Positions 9,202 through 17,946 of a DNA stretch of 64,000 nt are shown here, piece after piece. The translations under genes were made by a program, and so were the position numbers. The stretch covers positions 1,654,001 to 1,718,000 of the forward strand of contig NZ_CP034118.1 in NCBI RefSeq assembly GCF_003856495.1, in the 5' to 3' direction. Positions within the stretch are counted from its first letter, which is position 1, and every line of letters begins with the position of its first letter. This DNA comes from Staphylospora marina. Its GTDB lineage: Bacteria > Bacillota > Bacilli > Thermoactinomycetales > Thermoactinomycetaceae. The notes under the pieces were generated by a model. That model was not told the DNA's origin. It saw only the letters and a program-made list of their open reading frames with translations, and did not search any database.

Positions 9202-9984
9202 TTATCGCCAAGCGAACAAATCCACCCGCAATCTCCCTTTTCTGGTAATGCCGTCAATTCTTTCTACACGAATGCGCCCAAATCCTCTCAGGGAGATCAA
9301 ATCTCCCTCTTCAAGGGTCCGGTCGGGTCGATGTTCCACCGCCCAGTTGACTTTGCACCGCCCCGTGCGGATCATGAGTGCGGCCTGGCTCCGGGGCACC
9401 CGGAATCCTTCGGACACCAGGGCATCCAGTCGCATGGAAGCCACGTTCGCCGTCCGGTGCATCCCCCGTTGTTCGGGAAGAGTCAGTTCTTCGCGGGAAA
9501 TATGCATTATGGTAACATGTTTTCTCCCGACCTGTCCAATTTGACAGCGGATGTAATCTCCGTTCTCCTCCGCCACGATCACGTCCGCCCCCGTGCGGTG
9601 CGGGAGGATGTCCCCGATTTTTTCCCGCCGGATCCCCGCCCCGGAGAGAGCCCCCAACACGTCCGGATGCTCCAGCCTTTCCCCCGCTTCGCTTTCCATC
9701 CGGAGAAAAGACAGACCGAACAGGCCGGGATCCTCCGGGTGCCAGTCCGGCATGATGATCGCCCGCTTGCGTTCGGCCTCCGGGTACCCTCCGTCGACCT
9801 GCAGGATCAGGTCCGGCTCCCGCCCCGCCACCGATTGCAGGATGAATTGTTCCCGTGGATCGAGAAACGGGGTGAGAACGGGACAGTGGCGTCTTGATGC
9901 TCGACTGGCCCAATCGAGCGCCCGCTCCGCCACGTTCCTCTCTTCCGGTCGAAAATGCATGAACAGGTGTTCATCGTTTCTCAT
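9202..9984 (-). CDS. ylmH: YlmH, S4-domain RNA-binding protein
   Basis: A 260-residue protein with the YlmH layout: an N-terminal half beginning FRPEERNVAERALDW with FLDPREQFIL, and a C-terminal S4 domain (about residues 180-240, SMRLDALVSEGFRVPRSQAA). YlmH proteins bind the ribosomal 50S/tRNA region and have been linked to ribosome-associated quality control; older annotations only say cell-division cluster protein. ATG 9984 lies three bases after the ylmG stop and has no clear Shine-Dalgarno, so translation is probably coupled to ylmG. Confidence 0.9.
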   Translation of the reverse strand: MRNDEHLFMHFRPEERNVAERALDWASRASRRHCPVLTPFLDPREQFILQSVAGREPDLILQVDGGYPEAERKRAIIMPDWHPEDPGLFGLSFLRMESEAGERLEHPDVLGALSGAGIRREKIGDILPHRTGADVIVAEENGDYIRCQIGQVGRKHVTIMHISREELTLPEQRGMHRTANVASMRLDALVSEGFRVPRSQAALMIRTGRCKVNWAVEHRPDRTLEEGDLISLRGFGRIRVERIDGITRKGRLRVDLFAWR

Positions 9985-9987
9985 GGT

Positions 9988-10263
9988 TCAGAGCACCCAA
10001 CTCAGCACGGTGAACAATCCCGCTTTCACAAACTGAAGCGCGAACAGCGCCACGAGCGGAGACAGGTCGATCATGCCGATGGGCGGAATGATGCGGCGAA
10101 ACACGGAAAGGTACGGTTCCGACAACTTCGAGAACAGGACGCCGACGGCGGACTCCCGCACGTTCGGCAGCCATGACATGATGACATAGATGAAAATCAC
10201 CATTGAATAAATTTGAAACGCCCAGTTCAGAATCGAGTAAATCATCAATTGGTTCCACCCCAT
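9988..10263 (-). CDS. ylmG: YggT-family membrane protein YlmG
   Basis: A 91-residue protein with two hydrophobic regions (about residues 5-35 and 60-91). Between them is the YggT signature SEPYLSVFRRIIPPIG. The family occurs beside sepF and divIVA across Firmicutes, cyanobacteria and plastids, and is linked to division or nucleoid/membrane organisation without a defined reaction. The ATG overlaps the sepF TGA by one base (TGATG), the same coupling device seen at two other junctions of this operon. Confidence 0.9.
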   Translation of the reverse strand: MGWNQLMIYSILNWAFQIYSMVIFIYVIMSWLPNVRESAVGVLFSKLSEPYLSVFRRIIPPIGMIDLSPLVALFALQFVKAGLFTVLSWVL

Positions 10264-10673
10264 CACGTTCTCTCTTCTTGAAACGTATCCGATGTAATCG
10301 TTCCCTGGATGTCCACGTTGGCGGGCGTGCAAATGAACGCGTTTTTGCCGACCTGTTGCATCGATCCTCCCAAAGCGTAAACGGTTCCGCTCAGAAAGTC
10401 GATGATCCGCACGCCCAACTCCCTTCTGACGAGATGGAGATTGACGACGACCGGTCGATGGCTTTTCAGGTGATCGGCGATCTCGGGACAGTCTTCATAG
10501 CTCTTCGGCTCGCAAAGGACCATCTTCACGCTCTTTTGCGTATGAAGGGACACCACGTTGCCTCGTCCTTTCATCGTCGCGGCGGCGGCATGCTCCGTCC
10601 CGACTTCCGCTTCTTCATAAGCTTCTTCGCCGCCCACACCGAAAAAGCCCATGATCCGATCCATAAACGTCAC
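10263..10673 (-). CDS. sepF: Cell-division protein SepF
   Basis: SepF anchors FtsZ to the membrane and shapes the septal ring. I start it at GTG 10673, eight bases after AAGGAGG; the product is 136 residues. An N-terminal amphipathic membrane anchor (MDRIMGFFG) is followed by an acidic linker and the C-terminal SepF domain, with VVNLHLV and GGSMQQVGKNAFICTP. The gene is 23 bases downstream of ylmE. A frame open from 10748 would add residues ahead of the amphipathic helix and has no ribosome binding site. Confidence 0.95.
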   Translation of the reverse strand: MTFMDRIMGFFGVGGEEAYEEAEVGTEHAAAATMKGRGNVVSLHTQKSVKMVLCEPKSYEDCPEIADHLKSHRPVVVNLHLVRRELGVRIIDFLSGTVYALGGSMQQVGKNAFICTPANVDIQGTITSDTFQEERT

Positions 10674-10696
10674 GGGAATCGCCTCCTTGACACGGG

Positions 10697-11398
10697 CTAT
10701 CCTCCCCGCTTTCCTCCTCCCACCAACACGGAGCCCAGTCGAACCCATGTCGCTCCTTCCTCGACGGCAACGCCGTAATCCTGGGACATCCCCATGGACA
10801 GGTGAACAGGCCGGAGACGGGGAATCTCAAGCCGGAGTAGATGGTCCCTCAGTCGCCGAAGCTCCCGGAAAACCGGCCTGGCTTCCTCGGGATGTTCGAC
10901 GACGGGGGCCATGGTCATCAGCCCTGCGATGTCTATACCGGATAGATTCGCCGTTTCCCTCGCAAATTCTTCTAATTCCCGGGGGGAAATTCCAAATTTC
11001 GTTTGTTCCCCCGACACGTTCACCTGGATGAAACAGGAAACCGGACCGACTCCGGCCGCTTTGACCCGTTTGTCGATCTCCTCGGCCAAAGACCAACGAT
11101 CGAGCGAATGGACATACACGAATTTTCCGATGATGTCTTTCACCTTGTTGCGCTGCAGATGGCCGATGAAATGCCAGGTTCCTCTGCCTTCGAGAATTTT
11201 GTGTTTGACGTTCGCGTCCTGAGCCCTGCTTTCGCCGATGTGTTCCAGCCCCGCATCCAGCACGTTTCGGGTGGTTTCCGCATCCACATACTTGGTGACG
11301 GCGATGACCCGGACATCCCCGGGGTCCCGCCCGGATCGACGGCACGCTTCACGGATGGTCTCCATCACGCGTTGTTTTCTTTGCAAAAGCTCTTCCAT
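10697..11398 (-). CDS. ylmE: YggS/YlmE-family pyridoxal-phosphate protein
   Basis: A 233-residue PLP-binding protein of the alanine-racemase-fold YggS/PLPBP family, which keeps PLP and amino-acid pools balanced rather than catalysing a known reaction. Lys36 in VIAVTKYVD is the PLP lysine. Other family motifs are GESRAQDA, WHFIGHLQRNK and LSMGMSQDYGVAVEEGAT. The ATG at 11398 overlaps the ylmD TGA by one base. A second ATG two codons upstream is possible, but the GGGAGAG spacing favours 11398. Confidence 0.93.
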   Translation of the reverse strand: MEELLQRKQRVMETIREACRRSGRDPGDVRVIAVTKYVDAETTRNVLDAGLEHIGESRAQDANVKHKILEGRGTWHFIGHLQRNKVKDIIGKFVYVHSLDRWSLAEEIDKRVKAAGVGPVSCFIQVNVSGEQTKFGISPRELEEFARETANLSGIDIAGLMTMAPVVEHPEEARPVFRELRRLRDHLLRLEIPRLRPVHLSMGMSQDYGVAVEEGATWVRLGSVLVGGGKRGG

Positions 11399-12219
11399 CA
11401 GCATCCACTCTCCCTGATTCCGATCCACGCCGTCATCCGTCCCGTTTTCCCCTTGTCCCGGCGATGGGAATAGAAATGGGCATCATGGCAACAGGTGCAC
11501 CACCCGCTCGTCAGGACGTGTTCGGGACGGATTCCGGTCCGGATCAGAATTTCCCGGTTGGCCCGTTTCAGATCGAGTTGCCATTTTCCCGGAAGGGTGG
11601 CTTCCGCCACACCGGTCAAATCCCCCAACATGTCCTCCAGAGGGCGGATCACCCGTTCGTCCACTTCATAGCAGCAAGGGCCCACCGACGGCCCGATCGC
11701 CACGCGCAAACGGCCGGGATCCACGCCGCGGCCCGCCAGCTTGTCCACCATGCGGCGGGCGATGCCTCCCACCGTTCCTTTCCATCCCGCGTGGGCCACT
11801 CCGACGATTTGCACATCCGGAGCCCAGAAGTACAGAGGAACGCAATCGGCATAATAAGAGGCCAACAACACCCCCGGTTCGGCGGTGAACATTCCGTCCG
11901 TATCCGGAAAAGCCGTTGTCCGTGAATCTTTTCCCCGACCGCGTTCCGAACGGGTCACTTCCACGATTTGTACGCCGTGAACCTGTTCCCCGCAAGTCCA
12001 GGCGTCCTCGGACATGCCCAGCAACAGGGCCAGTTTCCGGCGATTTTCCAAAGTCTGTTCAGGGGCGTCTCCCACATGAAGCGCATAATTCCGACAGTTC
12101 TCGTCTTCGCCCCGTTTTCTCGCTGTAAAGCCGACGGTCAGCCGGGGAAATTCCCTCTCCCACTCTTCGAGAACCAAAAGAGGCACCCCGGCCGTTTCCC
12201 GATACACGAACGGCTCCAT
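11398..12219 (-). CDS. ylmD: YlmD, YfiH/LACC1-family purine nucleoside-active protein
   Basis: A 273-residue member of the family once called polyphenol oxidase or laccase-like. Biochemical work on relatives shows purine nucleoside phosphorylase/adenosine deaminase activity. The metal-binding motifs are visible: CGEQVHG, ADCVPL, HAGWKGTVGG and GPSVGPCCYEV. ATG 12219 has AAGGAGGGAGAGC directly upstream. It is followed without a gap by ylmE and preceded by ylmC, the usual order next to sigG. Confidence 0.92.
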   Translation of the reverse strand: MEPFVYRETAGVPLLVLEEWEREFPRLTVGFTARKRGEDENCRNYALHVGDAPEQTLENRRKLALLLGMSEDAWTCGEQVHGVQIVEVTRSERGRGKDSRTTAFPDTDGMFTAEPGVLLASYYADCVPLYFWAPDVQIVGVAHAGWKGTVGGIARRMVDKLAGRGVDPGRLRVAIGPSVGPCCYEVDERVIRPLEDMLGDLTGVAEATLPGKWQLDLKRANREILIRTGIRPEHVLTSGWCTCCHDAHFYSHRRDKGKTGRMTAWIGIRESGC

Positions 12220-12272
12220 GCTCTCCCTCCTTCCATCCATCTTAACACATCTTTTCGGAGGGACAAAAGGAG

Positions 12273-12566
12273 TCACAAATCGATCTGATCGGGCAACAAC
12301 TCCGAGCGGTCATGTCTTTGCATTCCCCTGTCTCCGCTTTCCAACCGGACCAATATCACGTCCGAGCCGATCCGGACGATTTGATTCCACGGAATGATCC
12401 ATTCCTGCCCGCCGTTGATCCATCCGAACAGGCGGCTCTCCCCGGGAACGACGATCGCTTTCACTCTTCCGTTCAGAAGGTCCAATTCCAGGTCACAGAT
12501 TTGTCCCAGCTTTCGCCCGTCGGACACATTGACGACATCCTTGGCCTGAAGCTCGGAAATTTTCAT
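12273..12566 (-). CDS. ylmC: YlmC/YmxH-family PRC-barrel protein
   Basis: A 97-residue protein made of one PRC-barrel domain (MKISELQAKDVVNVSDGRKLG, then a beta-rich stretch ending RLFGWINGGQEWIIPW and VILVRLES). Family members in spore formers are annotated as YlmC/YmxH sporulation proteins; no reaction is known. ATG 12566 has GGAGG eight bases before. It probably starts the ylmC-ylmD-ylmE-sepF-ylmG-ylmH-divIVA run, because a terminator separates it from sigG. Confidence 0.88.
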   Translation of the reverse strand: MKISELQAKDVVNVSDGRKLGQICDLELDLLNGRVKAIVVPGESRLFGWINGGQEWIIPWNQIVRIGSDVILVRLESGDRGMQRHDRSELLPDQIDL

Positions 12567-12614
12567 GCCGTTTGCCTCCGTTTCCCCTTTTTTTCATGTA
12601 TATGAGCGGACAAA

Positions 12615-12653
12615 CAAAAAACCCCCGTCCTTTTCGTGAAAAGAACCGGAGGG
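12615..12653 (-). terminator. Terminator of sigG
   Basis: An imperfect GC-rich stem of about 13 bp (CCCTCCGGTTCTTTT pairing across a CACG loop) ends in six T on the minus strand. It starts 22 bases after the sigG stop and before ylmC. Confidence 0.75.
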
Positions 12654-12674
12654 CAACGCGTGACGGAATGAAAC

Positions 12675-13451
12675 CTACTGGATGAACTTGTTCATCTGCT
12701 GAATGGCCGCTTTTTCCAGTCTGGATACCTGTGCTTGGGAGATTCCGATTTCCTCGGCCACTTCCATCTGCGTTTTTCCTTCAAAAAACCGCATGGAGAG
12801 GATCATTTTCTCCCGTCCGTTCAGTTTTTCCAACGCCTCTTTGAGGGCGATCTCTTCGATCCATTGCATGTCTTTGGTCTTTTCGTCGCTGAGTTGATCC
12901 ATCACATAGATCGGATCTCCGCCGTCCTGGTAAACCGGTTCAAACAGCGAAACGGGATCCTGGATGGCGTCCAGCGCAAATACCACGTCTTCTTTGGGGA
13001 CTCCCAATTCTTCCGAGATCTCGGTGATCGTCGGTTCCCGCGAATGCCTGTTGGTAAGCGAATCCCTCACCTGCAGGGCCTTGTAGGCGATGTCACGAAG
13101 CGAACGGGACACGCGGATCGGATTGTTGTCACGCAGGTACCGCCTGATTTCACCGATGATCATGGGAACGGCGTAAGTGGAAAATTTGACGTTCTGTCCG
13201 AGGTCAAAATTGTCGATGGCTTTCATCAGTCCGATGCAACCCACCTGGAACAGATCGTCGGCACATTCTCCGCGGTTGTTGAAACGCTGAATGACGCTGA
13301 GAACCAGCCTGAGATTGCCGCTGATCAGTTTTTCCCGGGCCGTGCGATCCCCGGCCTGATACCGGGCGAACAGCACTCTCATCTCCTGGTTCTTCAGCAC
13401 CGGTAACTTCGATGTGTCCACCCCGCATATTTCCACTTTGTTTCTCGCCAT
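12675..13451 (-). CDS. sigG: RNA polymerase sporulation sigma factor G
   Basis: Sigma-G directs late gene expression in the forespore. The 258-residue product shows region 2 (LISGNLRLVLSVIQRF, DDLFQVGCIGLMKAIDNFD, FSTYAVPMIIGEIRRYLRD), region 3 and region 4 (EVAEEIGISQAQVSRLEK). The N-terminal VEICGVDTSKLPVL is diagnostic for sigma-G. ATG 13451 has TGAGGAGGGG upstream, and this ribosome binding site can be hidden by a leader hairpin (see 13460-13504). It follows sigE directly, as in all relatives. Confidence 0.98.
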   Translation of the reverse strand: MARNKVEICGVDTSKLPVLKNQEMRVLFARYQAGDRTAREKLISGNLRLVLSVIQRFNNRGECADDLFQVGCIGLMKAIDNFDLGQNVKFSTYAVPMIIGEIRRYLRDNNPIRVSRSLRDIAYKALQVRDSLTNRHSREPTITEISEELGVPKEDVVFALDAIQDPVSLFEPVYQDGGDPIYVMDQLSDEKTKDMQWIEEIALKEALEKLNGREKMILSMRFFEGKTQMEVAEEIGISQAQVSRLEKAAIQQMNKFIQ

Positions 13452-13459
13452 GATTTCCC

Positions 13460-13504
13460 CTCCTCAAGACGCAAACTACTGGACAGTATGTCCTGAGGAG
13501 CGGG
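13460..13504 (-). promoter_or_regulatory. sigG mRNA leader hairpin that sequesters the ribosome binding site
   Basis: On the minus strand CTCCTCA (13500-13494) is the exact complement of TGAGGAG (13466-13460), the sigG Shine-Dalgarno. Three more CCC/GGG pairs are possible beyond a one-base bulge. A small hairpin GGACA-TAC-TGTCC (13493-13481) sits inside the loop. A conserved RBS-occluding hairpin in the sigG leader, lowering translation, has been reported in B. subtilis; this looks like the same device. Confidence 0.7.
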
Positions 13505-13521
13505 TTTTATAATGACATGGA

Positions 13522-13551
13522 AATTAAACCATTTTATTGAATTCTTTACGC
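13522..13551 (-). promoter_or_regulatory. Weak candidate sigma-F/sigma-G promoter of sigG
   Basis: GCGTA (13551-13547), a 16-base spacer and GGTTTAATT (13530-13522) resemble the sigma-F pattern GYWTA-N16-GGHRANANT with two mismatches. It overlaps the 3' end of sigE, where the B. subtilis sigG promoter region is also found. The assignment is tentative. Confidence 0.3.
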
Positions 13552-14246
13552 AATCTCTTAATGATCCTTTTCTCCAAACGGGAAATATAAGATTGTGAAA
13601 TTCCGAGCAGATCGGCCACGTCCTTCTGCGTTTTCTCTTCTCCTCCGTTGAGTCCGAACCGGAGCTCCATGATCTTCCGTTCCCGGTCTGAGAGATTGGA
13701 AAGAGCCGTTCGCAGGATTTTGCGGTCGACTTCGTCTTCGATGTCCCGGTAGATCAAGTCGCTGTCGGTTCCCAACACGTCGGACAGGAGCAACTCGTTT
13801 CCGTCCCAATCCGTGTTGAGCGGTTCGTCGAACGAGACTTCGGAACGAATCTTGTTGTTTCGTCTCAGGAACATGAGGATTTCGTTTTCGATGCATCTGG
13901 ATGCATAGGTGGCCAGCTTGATCTTCTTGGACGGGTCGAACGTGTTGACGGCCTTGATCAGCCCGATGGTCCCGATGGAAACCAGATCTTCAATGTTGAT
14001 CCCCGTGTTTTCGAATTTTCTGGCGATATAGACCACCAAGCGGAGATTCCGCTCGATCAGCATGGCCCTCGCTGCCGGATCACCGGTGGGAAGCAGCTCC
14101 AGAAGATGTTCTTCTTCCTCCCGGGTCAACGGCGGCGGCAGAGCCTCGCTTCCGCCGATGTAGTAAACTTCTTCCCCCTTCCATCCCAATCTGAGGAGCA
14201 GACGGTACAAAAACAGCATCAACCGGAGTTTCCATTTTGCTTTCAT
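13524..14246 (-). CDS. sigE: RNA polymerase sporulation sigma factor E precursor
   Basis: Pro-sigma-E is the first mother-cell-specific sigma factor and is made inactive. The 240 residues begin with a basic, amphipathic pro-sequence ([20 protein letters not shown]) ending near [13 protein letters not shown], where the SpoIIGA cleavage site is expected. Region 2 ([31 protein letters not shown]) and region 4 ([19 protein letters not shown]) follow. ATG 14246 has GGAGGAGG upstream and overlaps the spoIIGA stop by four bases. Confidence 0.98.
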   Translation of the reverse strand: MKAKWKLRLMLFLYRLLLRLGWKGEEVYYIGGSEALPPPLTREEEEHLLELLPTGDPAARAMLIERNLRLVVYIARKFENTGINIEDLVSIGTIGLIKAVNTFDPSKKIKLATYASRCIENEILMFLRRNNKIRSEVSFDEPLNTDWDGNELLLSDVLGTDSDLIYRDIEDEVDRKILRTALSNLSDRERKIMELRFGLNGGEEKTQKDVADLLGISQSYISRLEKRIIKRLRKEFNKMV

Positions 14247-15190
14247 GCGTTTGCCTCCTCCAAATGATTTCCGTTCCACTCACCTTGGGCTCCGAGACAT
14301 GAGGGATGAATGATCGCCTGATAGGTTCCGTCGGACGACAATTGTCCGACATCTATACCTATGAGGATTTTTCCGGGATTATGCCGGATCCCGCCCTGAA
14401 AAATCGAAACTTCATCCGGCCTGAACACCACCAGCATCCCTCCACGGTTTCCCGCCGCCCGGAACGGGATCATTCGCACTCGGGTCATCCACTCCCCGGG
14501 CAGCCGGTTCCATCCTTCCCCCGATCCTCCTGTTTCGACCACCTCGATCAGTTCTTTGGGGAGCAACGGGATGAGTGCCGACAGTTCGACCATGATCACC
14601 GGGGAACGGGTGAACGGATCCCTGAGCTGGTTGCCGGTGTCGACGAAGCCGGTCAGTTCCAGTTCTTTGCCCGACACCTTGATGTTGAGGGGCAACAGAA
14701 ATTGCTCCACTCTTTTTTGTTCATCCAGCGATCTCAGCGAAAACCGCGTATAGGCCCACACCAGCGGAAAACCGATCAGAATCAGTCCCCAAGAGACCGG
14801 GGAACCCCATCCTGTTCCGGAAGAAGTCATGAGCACCCCGCCCGCCACCCGACTGTCTCCGGTCAGGATGTAATGAGCGGCCACCATCGCCCCGCCGGCA
14901 ATGAAACAAGCCAGGTAAAACATGCCCAAATTGCGGAGATACGACACGGGATGCCGGAATCCGTACGCGATCCAGACCATGATGACGGACACTGACAATT
15001 TGACGGGGAGAAAATATGCCGGTGCCCATTCGGGCCACAGATAAAGCATGGAATACAGCCCGCCGGTCAAGGCCGCCAGCGCCAGACGTACGAGTGACAC
15101 GGTCTGTTTCCGGATGCCCGCCACCAGCCAGAGCAGCAAAAAATCGATGCATGCGTTGAGAAGAAAGATGAGATCCGCGTAGACAATCAC
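14243..15190 (-). CDS. spoIIGA: Sporulation sigma-E processing peptidase SpoIIGA
   Basis: SpoIIGA is the membrane-bound aspartic protease that converts pro-sigma-E to sigma-E after a forespore signal. Five hydrophobic segments fill residues 1-150. The cytoplasmic protease domain has the catalytic motif [11 protein letters not shown] with Asp184. I start at GTG 15190, eight bases after AAGGGAG, because the protein then begins [19 protein letters not shown] like other SpoIIGA proteins. An ATG at 15211 lacks a ribosome binding site. It is co-transcribed with sigE. Confidence 0.95.
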   Translation of the reverse strand: MIVYADLIFLLNACIDFLLLWLVAGIRKQTVSLVRLALAALTGGLYSMLYLWPEWAPAYFLPVKLSVSVIMVWIAYGFRHPVSYLRNLGMFYLACFIAGGAMVAAHYILTGDSRVAGGVLMTSSGTGWGSPVSWGLILIGFPLVWAYTRFSLRSLDEQKRVEQFLLPLNIKVSGKELELTGFVDTGNQLRDPFTRSPVIMVELSALIPLLPKELIEVVETGGSGEGWNRLPGEWMTRVRMIPFRAAGNRGGMLVVFRPDEVSIFQGGIRHNPGKILIGIDVGQLSSDGTYQAIIHPSCLGAQGEWNGNHLEEANA

Positions 15191-15224
15191 CGGTTTCGCT
15201 CCCTTGTACATGGAGGTGTGAACA

Positions 15225-15292
15225 AGTATATCTGAATCCATATTTCAAAGTCTGTTGAAACTTGCCCGGAAGGATTGACTTCTTTCGTCGAA
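15225..15292 (-). promoter_or_regulatory. Candidate spoIIG promoter region with Spo0A-box-like sequences
   Basis: A -10-like TATACT (15230-15225) precedes spoIIGA. Upstream, plus-strand TGTTGAA (15253-15259) and CGTCGAA (15286-15292) each differ from the Spo0A box TGTCGAA by one base. No standard -35 at 17 bases is seen, which matches the stretched, Spo0A-dependent spoIIG promoter of B. subtilis. Confidence 0.4.
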
Positions 15293-15301
15293 TCCGAACA
15301 C

Positions 15302-15332
15302 AAAAAAAAGAAGTTTCCCATCAGGGGAAACT
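15302..15332 (-). terminator. Terminator of ftsZ
   Basis: Stem AGTTTCCC/GGGAAACT followed by TTC and eight T on the minus strand, about 35 bases after the ftsZ stop. It separates ftsAZ from spoIIG. Confidence 0.85.
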
Positions 15333-15367
15333 CCTCCATCACGCGGATTCGACAGGCACCCGAACCC

Positions 15368-16510
15368 TTACTTTTTGCGATTGCGCAAAAAGGCGGGGAC
15401 CTCCAACCCGCTGTAGTTGTCGATCACGTTGGTCTCCTTGTTTTCATCCGCCATCGGATTGCGCAATCCTCCCAGCGAGGGAATCACCGGGGGGACCTGA
15501 CTTTTTTTCTGGTCGAGACCGAACGGCGGTTTCGAACGAATGACCTGTTCGTTCTGGTTTTCGTCGAAGCCCGTCGCGATCACCGTCACGATGATCTCAT
15601 CTTTCAGATCTTCGTTGATCACGGCGCCGAAAATCATGTTCACCTCGGAATGGGACGCCTGGGTGACGATTTCGGCCGCCTCATGAACCTCATACAAGCT
15701 GAGGTTGGAGCCGCCCGTGATATTCATGAGAACACCGCGTGCTCCGTTGATCGAAGTCTCGAGCAGCGGACTGCAGATGGCGTTTTTGGCCGCGGTGGCT
15801 GCCCGGTTTTCTCCGGAAGCCTGTCCGATCCCCATGAGCGCCGAACCGCGTTCCGTCATGATCGTCCGCACGTCCGCGAAGTCAAGGTTGATCAGACCCG
15901 GTACGGCGATCAGGTCGGAAATGCCCTGAACTCCTTGACGGAGAACGTTGTCCGCCACCCGGAAAGCCTCCAACATGGGAGTGTTTTTCTCGACGATGTC
16001 CAGCAGCCGGTCGTTGGGAATCACGATCAGGGTGTCCACGTTCTCCTTCAGCGCGGCGATTCCCTGTTCCGCTTGCGAAGATCTCCGTTTTCCTTCAAAC
16101 GAAAACGGCTTGGTCACCACTCCCACCGTGAGTGCCCCCAATTCCCGGGCGATGGCGGCAATTTCGGGAGCGGCTCCGGTTCCGGTTCCTCCTCCCATTC
16201 CGGCGGTGACGAACACCATGTCCGCTCCCTTGAGAACGTTGACGATCTGTTCGCGGCTTTCTTCCGCGGCCTTTTTCCCGATTTCCGGCTTGGCCCCGGC
16301 TCCCAGGCCCCGGGTGAGTTTTTCCCCGATCTGCATCCGGATGGGAGCCTTGGAACGATTGAGGGCTTGGGCGTCCGTGTTGACGGCGATGAACTCCACG
16401 CCTTGAACGCCGGCTTCGATCATCCGGTTGACCGCGTTGCTCCCTCCGCCGCCGACACCGATCACCTTGATCTGGGCGATTTGATCCATCTCGAATTCGA
16501 AATCCAACAT
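15368..16510 (-). CDS. ftsZ: Cell-division GTPase FtsZ
   Basis: FtsZ is the tubulin homologue that forms the cytokinetic ring. The 380 residues contain the GTP-binding loop [13 protein letters not shown] near the N-terminus and the tubulin signature [15 protein letters not shown]. The T7 loop NLDFADVRT holds the catalytic aspartates. A short linker and the conserved C-terminal peptide [10 protein letters not shown] bind FtsA, SepF and ZapA-type partners. ATG 16510 follows GGAGGGACAGGATT. It lies 62 bases downstream of ftsA and ends at a strong terminator. Confidence 0.99.
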   Translation of the reverse strand: MLDFEFEMDQIAQIKVIGVGGGGSNAVNRMIEAGVQGVEFIAVNTDAQALNRSKAPIRMQIGEKLTRGLGAGAKPEIGKKAAEESREQIVNVLKGADMVFVTAGMGGGTGTGAAPEIAAIARELGALTVGVVTKPFSFEGKRRSSQAEQGIAALKENVDTLIVIPNDRLLDIVEKNTPMLEAFRVADNVLRQGVQGISDLIAVPGLINLDFADVRTIMTERGSALMGIGQASGENRAATAAKNAICSPLLETSINGARGVLMNITGGSNLSLYEVHEAAEIVTQASHSEVNMIFGAVINEDLKDEIIVTVIATGFDENQNEQVIRSKPPFGLDQKKSQVPPVIPSLGGLRNPMADENKETNVIDNYSGLEVPAFLRNRKK

Positions 16511-16572
16511 AATCCTGTCCCTCCAAATCATCTCAAGCTCTTCCCGAAGCGAGCGATCCCGTTTTTTCCGTC

Positions 16573-17811
16573 TCAAATGAATTCACTGAGCCAGCTTTTC
16601 ATCCGTTCAAACGCGGACGGACCGCGCTTTTGTTTCTGACGGGGAGGATGGGAAGGTCTGGGGCGATTCATTTGAATCACACCCCGTTTTTGCAGATAGT
16701 GCACCATGCCCACTCCGCCGGAGTAGGAGGGTTCCTTGACGCCGATGTTTTTCGGGACGGCGATGCGCACCGCGGCCCCCAGCTGTTTTTGCGCAACATG
16801 AAGAATCTGACGGGTGGCCATGACACCTCCCGTGAGCACGTAACCTCCGGCCGGTTCCTCCGGAAATCCCATGGAACGAACCTGTTGCCGAACCAAATGA
16901 AACATTTCTTCCAACCGCGGTTCGATGATCTGTGTCAATTCCAGCTGGGAGACGGTCCGTTGCCTGCTGGTTCCGATCGTTTGCACCTGGAAGGTTTCCT
17001 TCACGTCCGCAAAATCCCGGGATGCGACCCCGTAACGGATCTTCACTTCTTCCGCCGTGCTGGTTTGCGTTCTGAGGCCGATGGCAATGTCGTTGGTGAT
17101 GTATTCCCCTCCGACGGGAATCACGGAAGTTCCCGCCAGATGTCCGTTTCGGAACACCGTCAGCGTGGTGGTTCCCCCGCCCATGTCGACCATGACGGCT
17201 CCGAGATTCTTTTCGTCAGGGGTCAAACAAAGCTCACTCACGGCCAACGGCAAAAACACCATGCCCGCGATGTTCAGTCCGGCTTTTTCCACGCAACGGA
17301 GCAGATTGTGGATCAGGGTCTTCGCTCCCGTCACGATGATGGCATCCACCTCGAGACGGACGCCGATCATGCCGTGCGGGTCACGAATGTCATCCAATCC
17401 GTCCACGATGAACTGTTTCGGAACCACCTCGATGATGGCCCGCTCCGGAGGAAGAGGGATGACCCTTGCCGCCTGCAATACCCGGTCAATGTCGGTGATG
17501 CTGATCTCACGGTCTTCACTCGATACCGCGACCACTCCATGGCTGGACTGCAGGGAAACATGGTGACCGGAAACTCCTACATACACCTCAGAAATTTCTA
17601 TACCAACCATGCGCTCGGCATGGTCCACCGCTTCCCGAATCGAATGAACCGCCTGATCAATATTGATGATGGCTCCCTTTTTCATTCCCTGGGATTCCGC
17701 CGTTCCAACACCCACGATGTGCGTCGAGCCGTCCGGGTTGATTTCGGCGACGATGACACGCGTTTGCGATGAACCGAGATCCAATGTAATGATGTAGTCT
17801 TCATTGCTCAA
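16573..17811 (-). CDS. ftsA: Cell-division protein FtsA
   Basis: FtsA is the actin-like ATPase that tethers FtsZ to the membrane. The 412 residues show the phosphate-1 motif [12 protein letters not shown], the 1C-domain insertion typical of FtsA, phosphate-2 [15 protein letters not shown] and adenosine motif VLTGGVM. A basic linker leads to the C-terminal amphipathic membrane-targeting helix [13 protein letters not shown] chose the TTG at 17811, nine bases after AAGGAGG, which gives the usual N-terminus; the open frame from 17844 is not supported by a ribosome binding site. Confidence 0.97.
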   Translation of the reverse strand: MSNEDYIITLDLGSSQTRVIVAEINPDGSTHIVGVGTAESQGMKKGAIINIDQAVHSIREAVDHAERMVGIEISEVYVGVSGHHVSLQSSHGVVAVSSEDREISITDIDRVLQAARVIPLPPERAIIEVVPKQFIVDGLDDIRDPHGMIGVRLEVDAIIVTGAKTLIHNLLRCVEKAGLNIAGMVFLPLAVSELCLTPDEKNLGAVMVDMGGGTTTLTVFRNGHLAGTSVIPVGGEYITNDIAIGLRTQTSTAEEVKIRYGVASRDFADVKETFQVQTIGTSRQRTVSQLELTQIIEPRLEEMFHLVRQQVRSMGFPEEPAGGYVLTGGVMATRQILHVAQKQLGAAVRIAVPKNIGVKEPSYSGGVGMVHYLQKRGVIQMNRPRPSHPPRQKQKRGPSAFERMKSWLSEFI

Positions 17812-17890
17812 TCCTGGGCACCTCCTTGCCCGAATGTCGACCACTGGTATCGGGTGGATGATGGGGAATGGGAGGAAATGCTTTTAAAAC

Positions 17891-17920
17891 CAATTCAACA
17901 GACGGAAGGGGAACACCTTT
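17891..17920 (-). promoter_or_regulatory. Candidate sigma-H promoter for ftsA-ftsZ
   Basis: On the minus strand AAAGGTGTT (17920-17912), 12 bases, then GTTGAATTG (17899-17891). This resembles the sigma-H consensus RNAGGAWWW-N11-12-RNNGAATWW with a few mismatches. B. subtilis ftsAZ has a sigma-H promoter in the same place, used when sporulation begins. Confidence 0.45.
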
Positions 17921-17946
17921 TGAACTTGTCATTTTTCTTTGATCAT

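Noticed and set aside
9593..10036. Alternative frames opposite ylmH
   Set aside because: Arg/Ser-rich shadow translation; the YlmH frame has a complete S4 domain and conserved N-terminal region.
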